Positions 25,975 through 35,112 of a stretch of 64,000 nt of DNA are shown in pieces. The notes below the pieces were generated by a model. It was given only the letters and a program-made list of their open reading frames with translations. It did not search any database and was not told where the DNA came from. Position numbers and translations under genes: made by a program. The first letter of the stretch is position 1. Each line of letters begins with the position of its first letter. This DNA is from Salipaludibacillus sp. LMS25 (lineage in GTDB: Bacteria; Bacillota; Bacilli; Bacillales; Salisediminibacteriaceae), in contig NZ_CP093299.1 of the NCBI RefSeq assembly GCF_024362805.1, positions 2,760,001-2,824,000 of the forward strand, written 5' to 3'.

Positions 25975-27537
25975 TTGAAAACATTTAAACTATTCTCACA
26001 TATAAAGAGTCATATTTTTTCCCTTCTTACGTTGTTTATCGTGATTGGTATATTAGGAGGATGCGGAGATGCCACATCTTCTTCAAACGAGGGGAATGAT
26101 GAAGATAAGCATCTTCATTTCCTATATAATTTCTCTACAAATTCGTTGGACCCACATGTTGATACGAGTTATGTGCCATTAAGAGCAGGGATTACAGAAA
26201 CGTTAGTTCGATTAGATGAGGAAAATTTAGCAGTTGAACCGTGGCTAGCAGAAGATTGGGAGGGGGAAGATGGTGTTAATTGGATCATTCACCTTCGTGA
26301 AGATGTGACGTTTCATAATGGAACAGAGATGGATGCGGAGGCTGTCAAAGCTTCGTTGGAAAGAGCCATTACCGAAAACATTGCCATGGACAATGCACTG
26401 AAAATAGATCATATCGAAGCAGATGGTTACACGTTAGAAATCACCACAACTGAACCATTTCCGGAGTTTATTTCAGAACTTGTTAATCCAAATGTAGCGA
26501 TTATTGATGTGACAGAAGACGATATTTTAAACCATCCAATCGGGACAGGCCCGTTTGTACTTGAGACATTTGTCCAAGGAAGTCGCCTTGATTTGAGGCG
26601 TTATGATGATTATTGGGATGGTGCTTCTAACTTGGATAGCGTGATTTTTTCGTTTAACGAAGATGCTAATGCCCGCTCCCTTGCTTTAAGATCAGGAAGG
26701 GTTGACATTGTTTATCGTCCAGAAGTTGAGAGTTTGGATACATTAAGAGAAATAGACGGTCTGCAAGTAGAGTCAACCGCTACGTTTCGAGTCCATCAAA
26801 TGACGATGAACATGCAACGGGAGAGTTTGCAAGATGTGAATGTTCGACGTGCAATTGATGCGTTAATTGATAGAGAAGACATTGTCGATTCTATTTTACT
26901 AGGCCATGGGGAAGTGGCAGTTGGGCCTTTTCTACCTAGTCTTCCATTTGCGCCAACTTACGAAGAGCAGCCAACAGGTTCTGATGCGGCGGTCGCGTAT
27001 TTAGAGGAAGCAGGTTATACCCTTGAGGATGGTACGATGCAAAAAGATGGCGAACCACTTACCTTAACACTTTTAACATACCCATCAAGAGCAGATCTTC
27101 CGTTAATTGCCCAAGTGTTTCAATCCGATGCGAAACAAATTGGTATTGAGGTGGAGATTAAGCAGATCGACACTCCAGAAGAATATATGGCATCAAATCG
27201 TGATTGGGATATTGCGACGTACAGTAATTTAACTGCTCCCCGTGGAGATGCTGGTTACTATTTAAATGCAACATATCATCCCACAGGTGCCCTCAACTTT
27301 AGTGGCGCTGAAGAAGCAGAACTTACAGCACTTATTGATGAACTCAACCAAACAGTTGATTATGATGAAAGAGCGATCCTTGCTGAGGAAGCAGCGGAGT
27401 ATGTTTATGAGAACGTCATTAACTCATTTGTGTTACATCCCTCCACCATTGTGGCATACAACGAGAACAAAGTAGACAATTGGGTGACAACTCGTAGCGA
27501 ATATTATATGATTACAAACCAATTGGATGTGAAGTGA
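25975..27537 (+). CDS. Metal-complex/peptide ABC transporter solute-binding lipoprotein (NikA/CntA/OppA family, SBP_bac_5)
   Basis: 520 residues starting at TTG six bp after AGGAGG. An N-terminal hydrophobic helix ends in the lipobox LGGC near residue 31, so the mature protein is anchored outside the membrane. The SBP_bac_5 fold shows LVRLDEENLAVEPWLAEDWE, HLREDVTFHNGTEMDAEAVK and NVRRAIDALIDREDIVDSIL. Relatives bind nickel complexes, metallophores or short peptides. The Zur boxes just upstream make a zinc complex the most likely cargo. It is the first of five overlapping or adjacent genes forming one importer. Confidence 0.88.
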   Translation: MKTFKLFSHIKSHIFSLLTLFIVIGILGGCGDATSSSNEGNDEDKHLHFLYNFSTNSLDPHVDTSYVPLRAGITETLVRLDEENLAVEPWLAEDWEGEDGVNWIIHLREDVTFHNGTEMDAEAVKASLERAITENIAMDNALKIDHIEADGYTLEITTTEPFPEFISELVNPNVAIIDVTEDDILNHPIGTGPFVLETFVQGSRLDLRRYDDYWDGASNLDSVIFSFNEDANARSLALRSGRVDIVYRPEVESLDTLREIDGLQVESTATFRVHQMTMNMQRESLQDVNVRRAIDALIDREDIVDSILLGHGEVAVGPFLPSLPFAPTYEEQPTGSDAAVAYLEEAGYTLEDGTMQKDGEPLTLTLLTYPSRADLPLIAQVFQSDAKQIGIEVEIKQIDTPEEYMASNRDWDIATYSNLTAPRGDAGYYLNATYHPTGALNFSGAEEAELTALIDELNQTVDYDERAILAEEAAEYVYENVINSFVLHPSTIVAYNENKVDNWVTTRSEYYMITNQLDVK

Positions 27538-27538
27538 C

Positions 27539-28486
27539 GTGTTACACATAATCACTCGCAAATTTCTTGAAGTCTTTTTTTTCATAGTACTCATTACATT
27601 TGCTAGTTTTGTATTTGTTCGCTTAGCTCCTGGTGATCCCGTTCTAACCATCCTAAATGTAGATGAATTATCCATTAGTCAGGAACAAGTGGAACAGTTA
27701 AGAGAGGATATGGGATTTAATAAGCCGCTGCTCGTACAATACGGGCATTGGCTTATTAACTTTGTTCAACTTGATTTTGGGGCGTCCTATGTCACTGGCC
27801 AGCCTGTCATGGAAATGATCATGCAAGGCCTTCCTGCCACGCTTGAATTAACGTTAGGCGCTTTGATCGTTATGTTAGTGATAGCTATTCCACTTGGTTC
27901 TTTGTCTGCCCTTTATCGGAACAGTTGGATCGATCAAATTAGTCGGACGCTTTCCATTATCGGGGCAGCTGTACCAAGCTTTTGGTTAGGTCTTATTTTA
28001 ATTGATTTATTTAGTGTTCGGGTGAATTGGCTTCCTAGTATGGGCAAAGGGGGGCTAGATACGTTAATTTTGCCTGCAGTAACACTCGGTTTAGCTATTT
28101 CAAGTGTGTATGTTCGCTTACTTCGGTCTAGTTTACTGGAGTCACTTAATCAGGAGTTTATTCGAGCAGGGAGAGCGAGAGGGCTATCAGAGTGTCGTAT
28201 TTTTTTCACCCACGCTTTTCGCCACAGTTTGCCACCGGTGATCACTGTTTTTGGTGTGAGTATTGGAAGCCTAATCGGAGGCGTAGTCGTCATAGAAGTG
28301 TTATTTGCCTATCCAGGGATCGGTAAAATGGTCGTTGATGCCATTCGCCAGCGTGATTATCCTCTTATTCAAGGCTATATATTAGTGATGGCTATTATTG
28401 TTTTTATTGTCAATACGTGTGTTGATTTGTCATATCGCTATTTAAATCCAGAGCTAAAACTGAAAGAAAGAGAGACAAGCCGATGA
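27539..28486 (+). CDS. ABC transporter permease (NikB/CntB type)
   Basis: A 315-residue inner-membrane protein with six helices, starting at GTG one base after the stop of the binding protein gene. The N-terminal segment SFVFVRLAPGDPV and the substrate-gate region IGAAVPSFWLGLILIDLF are typical of DppB/NikB permeases. The EAA loop reads RAGRARGLSECRIFFTHAFR, which docks on the ATPases. It pairs with the next permease. Translational coupling is implied by the spacing. Confidence 0.9.
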   Translation: MLHIITRKFLEVFFFIVLITFASFVFVRLAPGDPVLTILNVDELSISQEQVEQLREDMGFNKPLLVQYGHWLINFVQLDFGASYVTGQPVMEMIMQGLPATLELTLGALIVMLVIAIPLGSLSALYRNSWIDQISRTLSIIGAAVPSFWLGLILIDLFSVRVNWLPSMGKGGLDTLILPAVTLGLAISSVYVRLLRSSLLESLNQEFIRAGRARGLSECRIFFTHAFRHSLPPVITVFGVSIGSLIGGVVVIEVLFAYPGIGKMVVDAIRQRDYPLIQGYILVMAIIVFIVNTCVDLSYRYLNPELKLKERETSR

Positions 28487-29331
28487 AGAGGTTCGCTGTA
28501 CGTTTGCCGAAAAAAAGAAAACAAAAGATACAATTAGGCATTACGCTTACCTTTTTTGTTCTAATAGCCCTCAGCATCATGTATGCTTTTTTGATCTTAA
28601 AACATGACCCTTATGTAACAAATTTAAGTAGCAGGCTTGAAAATATGAGTTTGTTCCATCCACTTGGTACAGACTATTTAGGGAGGGACGTGTTAACACG
28701 GCTTTTACTTGGAGGTCAACAAACGATCGGTTACAGTTTCTTGGCCTTATTTGCAGCTGTTGTTATCGGGGTGCCTGTCGGTATTTTTGCAGGTTATAAA
28801 CGCGGTATCATCGACCGAGTGTTTATGAGAATAGCAGATGGTTTTTTAGCATTTCCTGAAACGATCGTTGCTATTGTATTAGTCGGTTTACTAGGTCCTA
28901 GTATAAGCAATTTAATTCTCGCTATTATTCTCGTGAAGTGGGTTAATTACGCACGATTAGTCAGGAGTACGGTATTAGTAGAAGCACAAAAAGACTACAT
29001 ATTAGTTGCTCGCATTAATGGCTTATCATCAAGAAAAATGATGACAAAACATCTATTCCCTCATATTATTGGGCATGTATTGGTTATGGCAAGTCTTGAT
29101 TTAGGAAAAATTATTCTTCTGATCTCTGCTTTTTCATATATCGGGCTAGGAGCCCAACCTCCGATGCCTGAATGGGGAGCGATGTTAAATGATTCACGCC
29201 CTTACTTTGAGTCCATGCCTCAATTGATGGTTTACCCGGGGCTTGCCATTGTTTTTGTTGTCCTTTTGACGAATATGGTAGGAGATTATTTGAGAGATCG
29301 CTTTGATGTGAAGAAAGAGGTGCGATCATGA
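28483..29331 (+). CDS. ABC transporter permease (NikC/CntC type)
   Basis: 282 residues; its ATG overlaps the previous stop by four bases. The HPLGTDYLGRDVLTRLL motif near residue 60 and the EAA loop VARINGLSSRKMMTKHLFPH mark the DppC/NikC class. It has an N-terminal membrane anchor followed by five helices. Forms the second half of the membrane channel. Confidence 0.9.
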   Translation: MKRFAVRLPKKRKQKIQLGITLTFFVLIALSIMYAFLILKHDPYVTNLSSRLENMSLFHPLGTDYLGRDVLTRLLLGGQQTIGYSFLALFAAVVIGVPVGIFAGYKRGIIDRVFMRIADGFLAFPETIVAIVLVGLLGPSISNLILAIILVKWVNYARLVRSTVLVEAQKDYILVARINGLSSRKMMTKHLFPHIIGHVLVMASLDLGKIILLISAFSYIGLGAQPPMPEWGAMLNDSRPYFESMPQLMVYPGLAIVFVVLLTNMVGDYLRDRFDVKKEVRS

Positions 29332-30128
29332 TTCTATCCCTTAATGACGTGACGATTCGCAGTCAAAATAAAACGATCGTTGATCAAGCATCCGTGTCTA
29401 TTCGAGAAGGAGATTGGTATGCCTTAGTAGGACAAAGCGGAAGCGGTAAAAGTCTCCTTTCCCAAAGCATTGGCCAAATACTTCCTTCACATTTACACGT
29501 GGAGGGGAGCGCCTTTTTCAAACAACAAAATTTGTTTACATTATCAGCTAAAGAGATGCGACGTGTGCGGGGAAAAAAAATCTCGTATATTTTTCAAGAC
29601 TATCAAGGATCGTTTACCCCTTTTCGAAAAATTGGTCAGCATTTTGATGAATATTTACACGTTCATGGTTTTACGTCTAAAAAAGGGCGTTATGCTCAAG
29701 CTATAGAGGCTCTTAATGCCGTTGGATTAGATGACATTTTGTATGATCGGTATCCTTTTCAGCTCAGTGGTGGACAACTACAAAGAGTGGCTATTGCGCT
29801 GGCACTGCTATTATCACCCGAACTCGTCATTGCCGACGAAATCACAACAGCCCTTGACAGCGTCTCGGGGCATCGCGTCTTGCAAATGCTAGCCAAGCGG
29901 CAAAAAGAAACAGGATGTTCGATTTTATTTATTACCCATGATTGGCGACATGTTAGACGCTATGCCAACCGTCTAGCAATCATGAAGGAAGGGAAAATCG
30001 TTGAATCAGGGGGGAAACATCGGATTCTTGATCATCCCCAACATGAGTACACAAAACAATTAATCAAAGCAGCCCCTATTTTAAGTAAAGGACTTCGGTC
30101 TGGTTTGGATAAGGAGAAAGAAGGATGA
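29328..30128 (+). CDS. ABC transporter ATP-binding protein (NikD/CntD type)
   Basis: 266 residues, overlapping the permease gene by four bases. Walker A is GQSGSGKS (residues near 36), Q-loop FQDYQGSF, signature LSGGQLQR, Walker B LVIADEITTALD (Glu-Ile-Thr instead of the usual Glu-Pro-Thr) and the H-loop ITHDW. The C-terminal oligopeptide-type extension is short. It powers uptake with the next subunit. Confidence 0.9.
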   Translation: MILSLNDVTIRSQNKTIVDQASVSIREGDWYALVGQSGSGKSLLSQSIGQILPSHLHVEGSAFFKQQNLFTLSAKEMRRVRGKKISYIFQDYQGSFTPFRKIGQHFDEYLHVHGFTSKKGRYAQAIEALNAVGLDDILYDRYPFQLSGGQLQRVAIALALLLSPELVIADEITTALDSVSGHRVLQMLAKRQKETGCSILFITHDWRHVRRYANRLAIMKEGKIVESGGKHRILDHPQHEYTKQLIKAAPILSKGLRSGLDKEKEG

Positions 30129-30886
30129 CGATGCTCAGTGTTGAAGGATTAACAAAAACATATCATGGTGAAACCCCTGCTATTTCTAATATAACGTTTG
30201 ATTTAAATAAAGGGGAGTGTCTAGCCCTCGTGGGAGAAAGCGGTTCTGGTAAAAGTACGTTAGCACGTTGCTTGCTTCGCATTGAAGCGATTGACAGCGG
30301 TAAAATCAGTTTTAATGGCATTGCAATTGAAAAACTAACGGAACGTCAACTTAAACCGTTTCGAAAAAAGATTCAAGTTGTTTTTCAAAATCCGTCCGCT
30401 GCTCTGAACCCAAAGCTTAAAATTAAAGACTCTCTTATTGATCCCTATGCGCAATATAAAAGGGAAGTAACCCTTTCTCACTTTTCGAATGGCTCTAAGA
30501 CGTCGTATATTAAGCAGTTGTTAGAAGCGGTTGAGCTGTCAACGTCTTTAGCCGATCGTTATCCACATGAATTAAGTGGAGGGCAACGTCAACGCGTGAC
30601 AATTGCCCGGGCAATAAGTATTGAACCAGAGCTTATCATTCTTGATGAGCCTACGGCAAGCTTAGATGTCATTTCTCAGGATGCCATTCTTACGTTATTG
30701 ACAGACCTTCGGAAAAACTTAAATCTCTCTTATTTATTTATCTCACATGATTTAGCAGCTGTTAATCGAATAAGTCAGCGGATTATGGTGATGAAAAAAG
30801 GAGAGATTGTTGATCAATTTGATCAGAAAGAGTTATTTGCTAAGGATCGACATCCGTATACACAGGAACTGGTGTCGATTTTTTAA
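30125..30886 (+). CDS. ABC transporter ATP-binding protein (NikE/CntF type)
   Basis: 253 residues, overlapping the previous gene by four bases. Walker A GESGSGKST, Q-loop FQNPSAALNP, signature LSGGQRQR, Walker B LIILDEPTASLD and H-loop ISHDL are all intact. The C-terminal PYTQELVSIF tail is typical of this family. It closes the Zur-regulated operon; a nested hairpin follows at 30921-30959. Confidence 0.9.
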   Translation: MTMLSVEGLTKTYHGETPAISNITFDLNKGECLALVGESGSGKSTLARCLLRIEAIDSGKISFNGIAIEKLTERQLKPFRKKIQVVFQNPSAALNPKLKIKDSLIDPYAQYKREVTLSHFSNGSKTSYIKQLLEAVELSTSLADRYPHELSGGQRQRVTIARAISIEPELIILDEPTASLDVISQDAILTLLTDLRKNLNLSYLFISHDLAAVNRISQRIMVMKKGEIVDQFDQKELFAKDRHPYTQELVSIF

Positions 30887-30920
30887 AGAGGCAGATAGCC
30901 TAAAAGTGTATACACACCAC

Positions 30921-30959
30921 AGGCACCTCCTCGTACGAAAAACGTACTAATAGGTGCCT
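30921..30959. other. Nested hairpin after the Zur operon; rest of the gap empty
   Basis: Outer arms AGGCACCT/AGGTGCCT and an inner GTACG-AAAAA-CGTAC make a stable fold without a T run. Between it and the cre site (30960-31313) an open frame reading NLVDVVIPTRLYSEEHNLCV without a start may be a small gene remnant; nothing else is seen. Confidence 0.5.
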
Positions 30960-31313
30960 AATCCCCCATCTTGTCAATACCCTCTCGAAAGCTAAAGATC
31001 CTAAATGTTCCATCACAAAACGCCCTTACAAACTATAAATATGCAATATACTAAGAGCTAATTTGACGTAAAGTGTTAAAAACAGCTTGCACATTATTTC
31101 CTAACTTTCTCTCAAAACGTAAAATCAACATCTTTTATGTTGATAGACTGCTTCAGCATAGTGGTGGACCTTAATCCAACTTCTATTATAGGCAGAAGAA
31201 CCTGCTGCAAATCTAGTTGATGTTGTTATACCCACAAGACTATATAGTGAAGAACACAACTTATGTGTTACGTACATACAAAGATTGGGCTTGAATGTTG
31301 TTGTAGAAACTTT

Positions 31314-31327
31314 TGTAAGCGTTTTAT
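31314..31327 (+). promoter_or_regulatory. cre (CcpA) site upstream of the PRD regulator
   Basis: TGTAAGCGTTTTAT matches the cre consensus TGWAARCGYTWNCW at 13 of 14 positions and ends 29 bp before the start codon. This fits catabolite repression of a sugar-uptake operon. Confidence 0.65.
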
Positions 31328-31356
31328 AATGAAGCTACGGAATGGAGGTTATTCCC

Positions 31357-33402
31357 TTGTTAGATCAAAGAACCTATCAATTTCTCGAGAGAATCATGAT
31401 GTATAACCACATTACAATGCCAGAGGTCATGATGGAGCTAAATTTGTCAGAAAGACAATGTCATTACCTTTTAGAAAAGGCCAATAGCATGCTAACGAAC
31501 TTTGATCTTCCCTCTATAGAAATGAAAAACCAAATGCTTATGGTAGATGAAAAAGTTAAAGGATTTACAAAAATAGGGGTACCTTTGAATGTGAAGGGAA
31601 GAACTCTCATTATTTCTGAGGAAGATCGTCCTCTCATTATTTATTTATATACCTTCATTAAAGAGGACGTTGTTTCAAGTTATCATTACCAACTCTTACT
31701 TAAGGTAAGTAAAAACACAGCTCTAGCAGATGTGAAAAAAACGAAGGAAATCTGCCAAGCATGGCATGTTCAACTTGTTTACAAGAGAATGGATGGTTAT
31801 GTCTTAGAAGGAGATGAAATGGATAAACGGAGATTTGCGATTTACTGCATTGATTATTTGCTGTCGCAGCCTCTAGGAAAAGAGATTATGGTTATGACTT
31901 TAAAGTCATGGGACAAAGAACAAGAGATAATTGACACACAAATGATTATTGAAGATTTCCTTAAAAGTAAGGCACTTCAACTTGTTAAAAGCAGGAAAGT
32001 AGAAATGATCTACCACCTTATTTTCATGAGAGCACGTCATCAAAGTCATGATCTTCAATTTACAGATACTGAAAGAGACATGATTGAGAAACAACAGTTA
32101 TTTCAATATGCCTATGAGTTGACTCAGAAGTTATTTTCAAAAGGCTATGAGAAAGAAACGTATTTTACAGCTATTCAGTTATTAACATCACAAGAGGAAG
32201 TGTTGAGTCAAGATCACACATCATTACAAAGACTGGCTAAAGAGATCATTAATGAATTTGAAAAAAATACGTTATTACCTATCAAAAATAAAGCCTATTT
32301 GATTAATAGTTTATTCAATCATCTCGTCCCTACTTATTTTCGAATTACTTTTGAGATGCCACTAATTAACCCCATGACGGAGAGGATTAAGGAAGAATAC
32401 AAGGAGCTGTTCCAATTTGTTAAGCGCTCATTGCGACCTCTCTCTATTTGGACAGAAAAGCCAATCAGTGAAGCAGAAATCGGCTATTTTACGCTTCATT
32501 TCGGTGGATATTTAGAGAAGTATAGAGAGGTCAAATCCAAGCAGATAAGGGCGTTGATTGTATGTTCTAATGGGATCAGTTCATCGATCATGCTGAGGGC
32601 GCAATTGAGTGCCATGTTCCCTACCATTCATTTTACGCATACCCATGCTGCGGAAAATATTCAAAGCATATCACCTTCAAGCTATGATGTCATTTTTTCG
32701 ACAGTTCAGCTAACATCGGTCAAACCTTTATTTATAGTCAAACCATTATTATCTCTTGTGGAAAAGAATCACTTAATTCAAGCTGTGTTTGAAGAATTCC
32801 CTGAATTAAATGAGGGACATATCTCTGTAGATCAGATCATGTCAATTATTAGAAGACATACGGATATCAAAAATGAAAAGAGATTGATCTCCGAATTAGT
32901 AGATGTTATGTACTTTAAGAACATAGAAAAAAGGTGGGAAAAGCCAATGCTTTCGGACTTATTAACGGAAGAGATGATTCATTTTACAAATGAGCAACTT
33001 GATTGGAAGGCGGCTATTCATCAGGCGGCCGAACCATTAGTGAGAACAAATAAAGTAGAGAAGCGCTACGTAGCAGCCATGATTCAAAATGTAGAGGAGG
33101 TGGGCACCTATATTTATATTGGGAAAGGAATAGCTATACCACATGCAAGGCCAGATGCCGGAGTTAATGAGGTAGGAATGTCCTTTCTAAGAACGAGAAA
33201 ACCAGTCCTATTACTTGATCACGAGGATTATCCTGTTGATTTAATTATTTGCTTAGCAGCGATTGACAACGAGGCCCATTTGAAAGCTTTAGCTCACCTA
33301 ACAAAACTGTTAGGGAATGAATCTACTTTACAAGCTATTAAGAATACCGGTTCTGCACAGCAGATTATGAACATTATTAAAGAAGGAGAGGATTTGTCAT
33401 GA
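31357..33402 (+). CDS. PRD-containing transcriptional regulator with EIIB- and EIIA-like domains (BglG/MtlR type)
   Basis: 681 residues. Order of domains: N-terminal HTH (to about 65), two PRDs (about 180-400), an EIIB-like domain starting ALIVCSNGISSS, and a C-terminal EIIA type 2 domain with the phospho-His motif GIAIPHARP. Such proteins activate PTS operons and are tuned by phosphorylation. An ATG at 31342 overlaps the GGAGG itself; the TTG at 31357, eight bp downstream of that SD, is the likely start. ulaB overlaps its end by four bases. No separate EIIA gene is present, so its EIIA domain could also phosphorylate UlaB; that is inference. Confidence 0.85.
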   Translation: MLDQRTYQFLERIMMYNHITMPEVMMELNLSERQCHYLLEKANSMLTNFDLPSIEMKNQMLMVDEKVKGFTKIGVPLNVKGRTLIISEEDRPLIIYLYTFIKEDVVSSYHYQLLLKVSKNTALADVKKTKEICQAWHVQLVYKRMDGYVLEGDEMDKRRFAIYCIDYLLSQPLGKEIMVMTLKSWDKEQEIIDTQMIIEDFLKSKALQLVKSRKVEMIYHLIFMRARHQSHDLQFTDTERDMIEKQQLFQYAYELTQKLFSKGYEKETYFTAIQLLTSQEEVLSQDHTSLQRLAKEIINEFEKNTLLPIKNKAYLINSLFNHLVPTYFRITFEMPLINPMTERIKEEYKELFQFVKRSLRPLSIWTEKPISEAEIGYFTLHFGGYLEKYREVKSKQIRALIVCSNGISSSIMLRAQLSAMFPTIHFTHTHAAENIQSISPSSYDVIFSTVQLTSVKPLFIVKPLLSLVEKNHLIQAVFEEFPELNEGHISVDQIMSIIRRHTDIKNEKRLISELVDVMYFKNIEKRWEKPMLSDLLTEEMIHFTNEQLDWKAAIHQAAEPLVRTNKVEKRYVAAMIQNVEEVGTYIYIGKGIAIPHARPDAGVNEVGMSFLRTRKPVLLLDHEDYPVDLIICLAAIDNEAHLKALAHLTKLLGNESTLQAIKNTGSAQQIMNIIKEGEDLS

Positions 33403-33680
33403 AAATTTTAGCCGTTTGTGGATCAGGGTTAGGTACGAGTTTTATGGTGGAGATGAACATTAAACAAGTTCTGGAGGAGTTAGGGGTGGCAGGGGTTGAA
33501 GTCTCTCATTCTGATTTAAGCTCAGCTACTTCTGAAGATGCGGATGTGTATTTCTTAGCGAAAGATATAGCTGAGAGTGGCAAACATCTTGGGGAGATTA
33601 TCGTACTTGAGAATATTATTGACATGGATGAATTAAGAGAGAAAGTTAAGAAACTAGGTGAAGATAAAAACCTCATTTGA
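33399..33680 (+). CDS. ulaB: PTS EIIB component, ascorbate type (UlaB)
   Basis: 93 residues. Phosphorylated Cys7 sits in the motif VCGSGLGTS of the lactose/ascorbate EIIB class; the remainder (HSDLSSATSEDADVYFLAKD) is usual for UlaB. The cytoplasmic protein passes phosphate from EIIA to the sugar in UlaA. Its ATG overlaps the regulator stop. Confidence 0.88.
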   Translation: MKILAVCGSGLGTSFMVEMNIKQVLEELGVAGVEVSHSDLSSATSEDADVYFLAKDIAESGKHLGEIIVLENIIDMDELREKVKKLGEDKNLI

Positions 33681-33705
33681 CTTTACTAAGAAGGGGAGGA
33701 AGAGG

Positions 33706-35052
33706 ATGAACAATTTTCTGAATACGTTAGTAGACATTTTGAGTCAACCAGCCATCTTAGTCGCTCTAATTGCGTTAATTGGTTTAGTGGCACAAAGGAA
33801 AAACATATCTGACACAATGAAGGGAACGACAAAGACGTTTGTTGGATTTTTGGTCATTGCTGCTGGAGCAGGTATTTTAGAGACCTCTTTGGTGCCCTTT
33901 GGTTCTATGTTCCAAGCGGCGTTTAACGTGTCTGGCGTCGTGCCAAATAACGAAGCAATTGTCGCTCTGGCGTTAAATGAATATGGTTCTAATACAGCGT
34001 TAATTATGTTTTTTGGCATGATTGTGAATATCTTAATTGCACGGTTTACTAGATTTAAGTATATCTTTTTAACGGGGCATCATACGTTGTATATGGCGTG
34101 TATGCTAGCGGTTATTATGGCTGTTGCTGGTTTTAATACGGTGCCATTAATTGCAGCAGGTTCAGTTGCCTTAGGCATCATCATGACATTGTCTCCTGCG
34201 ATTTTGCAACCATTCATGAGGAAACTTACAGGGAATAACAATGTGGCATTGGGTCATTTTAGTGCTGTTGGTTATGCATTAAGTGGATTAGTCGGACAAG
34301 CTGTCAAAGGCAAAAACCCAACATCTACAGAAAAAATCGATTTTCCAAAAGGACTAGGTTTTTTAAGAGACAGCACAGTGAGTATAGCTGTGACTATGAT
34401 AGTGATGTACGTCATAGTAGCTTTAGCTGCAGGACCTGTTTATATTGAATCTGAACTTAGTGGCGGTACAAACTTCCTTGTTTTTTCGTTCATACAGGCC
34501 GGTACTTTTGCGGCGGGAGTATTTATTATCTTAGCTGGAGTTCGTTTAGTTCTTGCAGAAATTGTACCAGCTTTTAAAGGGATATCGACAAAATTGGTGC
34601 CGAATGCTAAACCTGCCTTAGATGTTCCAATCGTTTTTACTTATGCGCCAAATGCAGTATTAATTGGTTTCTTTTCAAGTTTCATAGGTGGCTTGTTCAG
34701 TATGGTGATGATGGCATTTGTAGGAAGTACCATTATTCTTCCTGGGGTTGTGCCTCATTTCTTTACAGGGGCTGCTGCAGGGGTCTTCGCTAATGCGACA
34801 GGTGGATTAAGAGGGGCTGTTGCTGGGGCATTCGTAAACGGAATTATTATATCATTTCTTCCTATCTTTCTCCTACCAGTATTAGGAGAACTGGGTTTTG
34901 CAAATACGACTTTTTCTGATACGGACTTTGGAGTTGGCGGCATATTTTTCGGTTCACTCGCCAATTATGGTGGGACGATCGCTATTGTGATTAGTCTTGT
35001 GGTTATTCTAGTCCTCATGGCAATCCCGTTCAAAAAGGAAAAAAGAGTATAA
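33706..35052 (+). CDS. ulaA: PTS EIIC component, ascorbate type (UlaA/SgaT)
   Basis: 448 residues and about eleven membrane helices. Segments GHHTLYMACMLAVIMA, GHFSAVGYALSG and FVNGIIISFLPIFLLP are conserved in the UlaA family, which imports L-ascorbate or similar acid sugars as phosphates. An upstream ATG at 33658 would overlap ulaB; GGGGAGG and AGAGG favour ATG 33706. The following gene is a broken transketolase, so the original operon linked uptake with pentose phosphate metabolism. The actual sugar is uncertain. Confidence 0.88.
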   Translation: MNNFLNTLVDILSQPAILVALIALIGLVAQRKNISDTMKGTTKTFVGFLVIAAGAGILETSLVPFGSMFQAAFNVSGVVPNNEAIVALALNEYGSNTALIMFFGMIVNILIARFTRFKYIFLTGHHTLYMACMLAVIMAVAGFNTVPLIAAGSVALGIIMTLSPAILQPFMRKLTGNNNVALGHFSAVGYALSGLVGQAVKGKNPTSTEKIDFPKGLGFLRDSTVSIAVTMIVMYVIVALAAGPVYIESELSGGTNFLVFSFIQAGTFAAGVFIILAGVRLVLAEIVPAFKGISTKLVPNAKPALDVPIVFTYAPNAVLIGFFSSFIGGLFSMVMMAFVGSTIILPGVVPHFFTGAAAGVFANATGGLRGAVAGAFVNGIIISFLPIFLLPVLGELGFANTTFSDTDFGVGGIFFGSLANYGGTIAIVISLVVILVLMAIPFKKEKRV

Positions 35053-35112
35053 GGTGATAAGAAAGGGAGAGATTTTTTCTCCCTTAGCAGATGAGACGAA
35101 TCGGAGGAGATA

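Noticed and set aside
25975..30886. Plain oligopeptide (Opp) transporter
   Set aside because: Not excluded by the proteins alone, but two Zur boxes in the promoter make a metal-complex importer the better reading.
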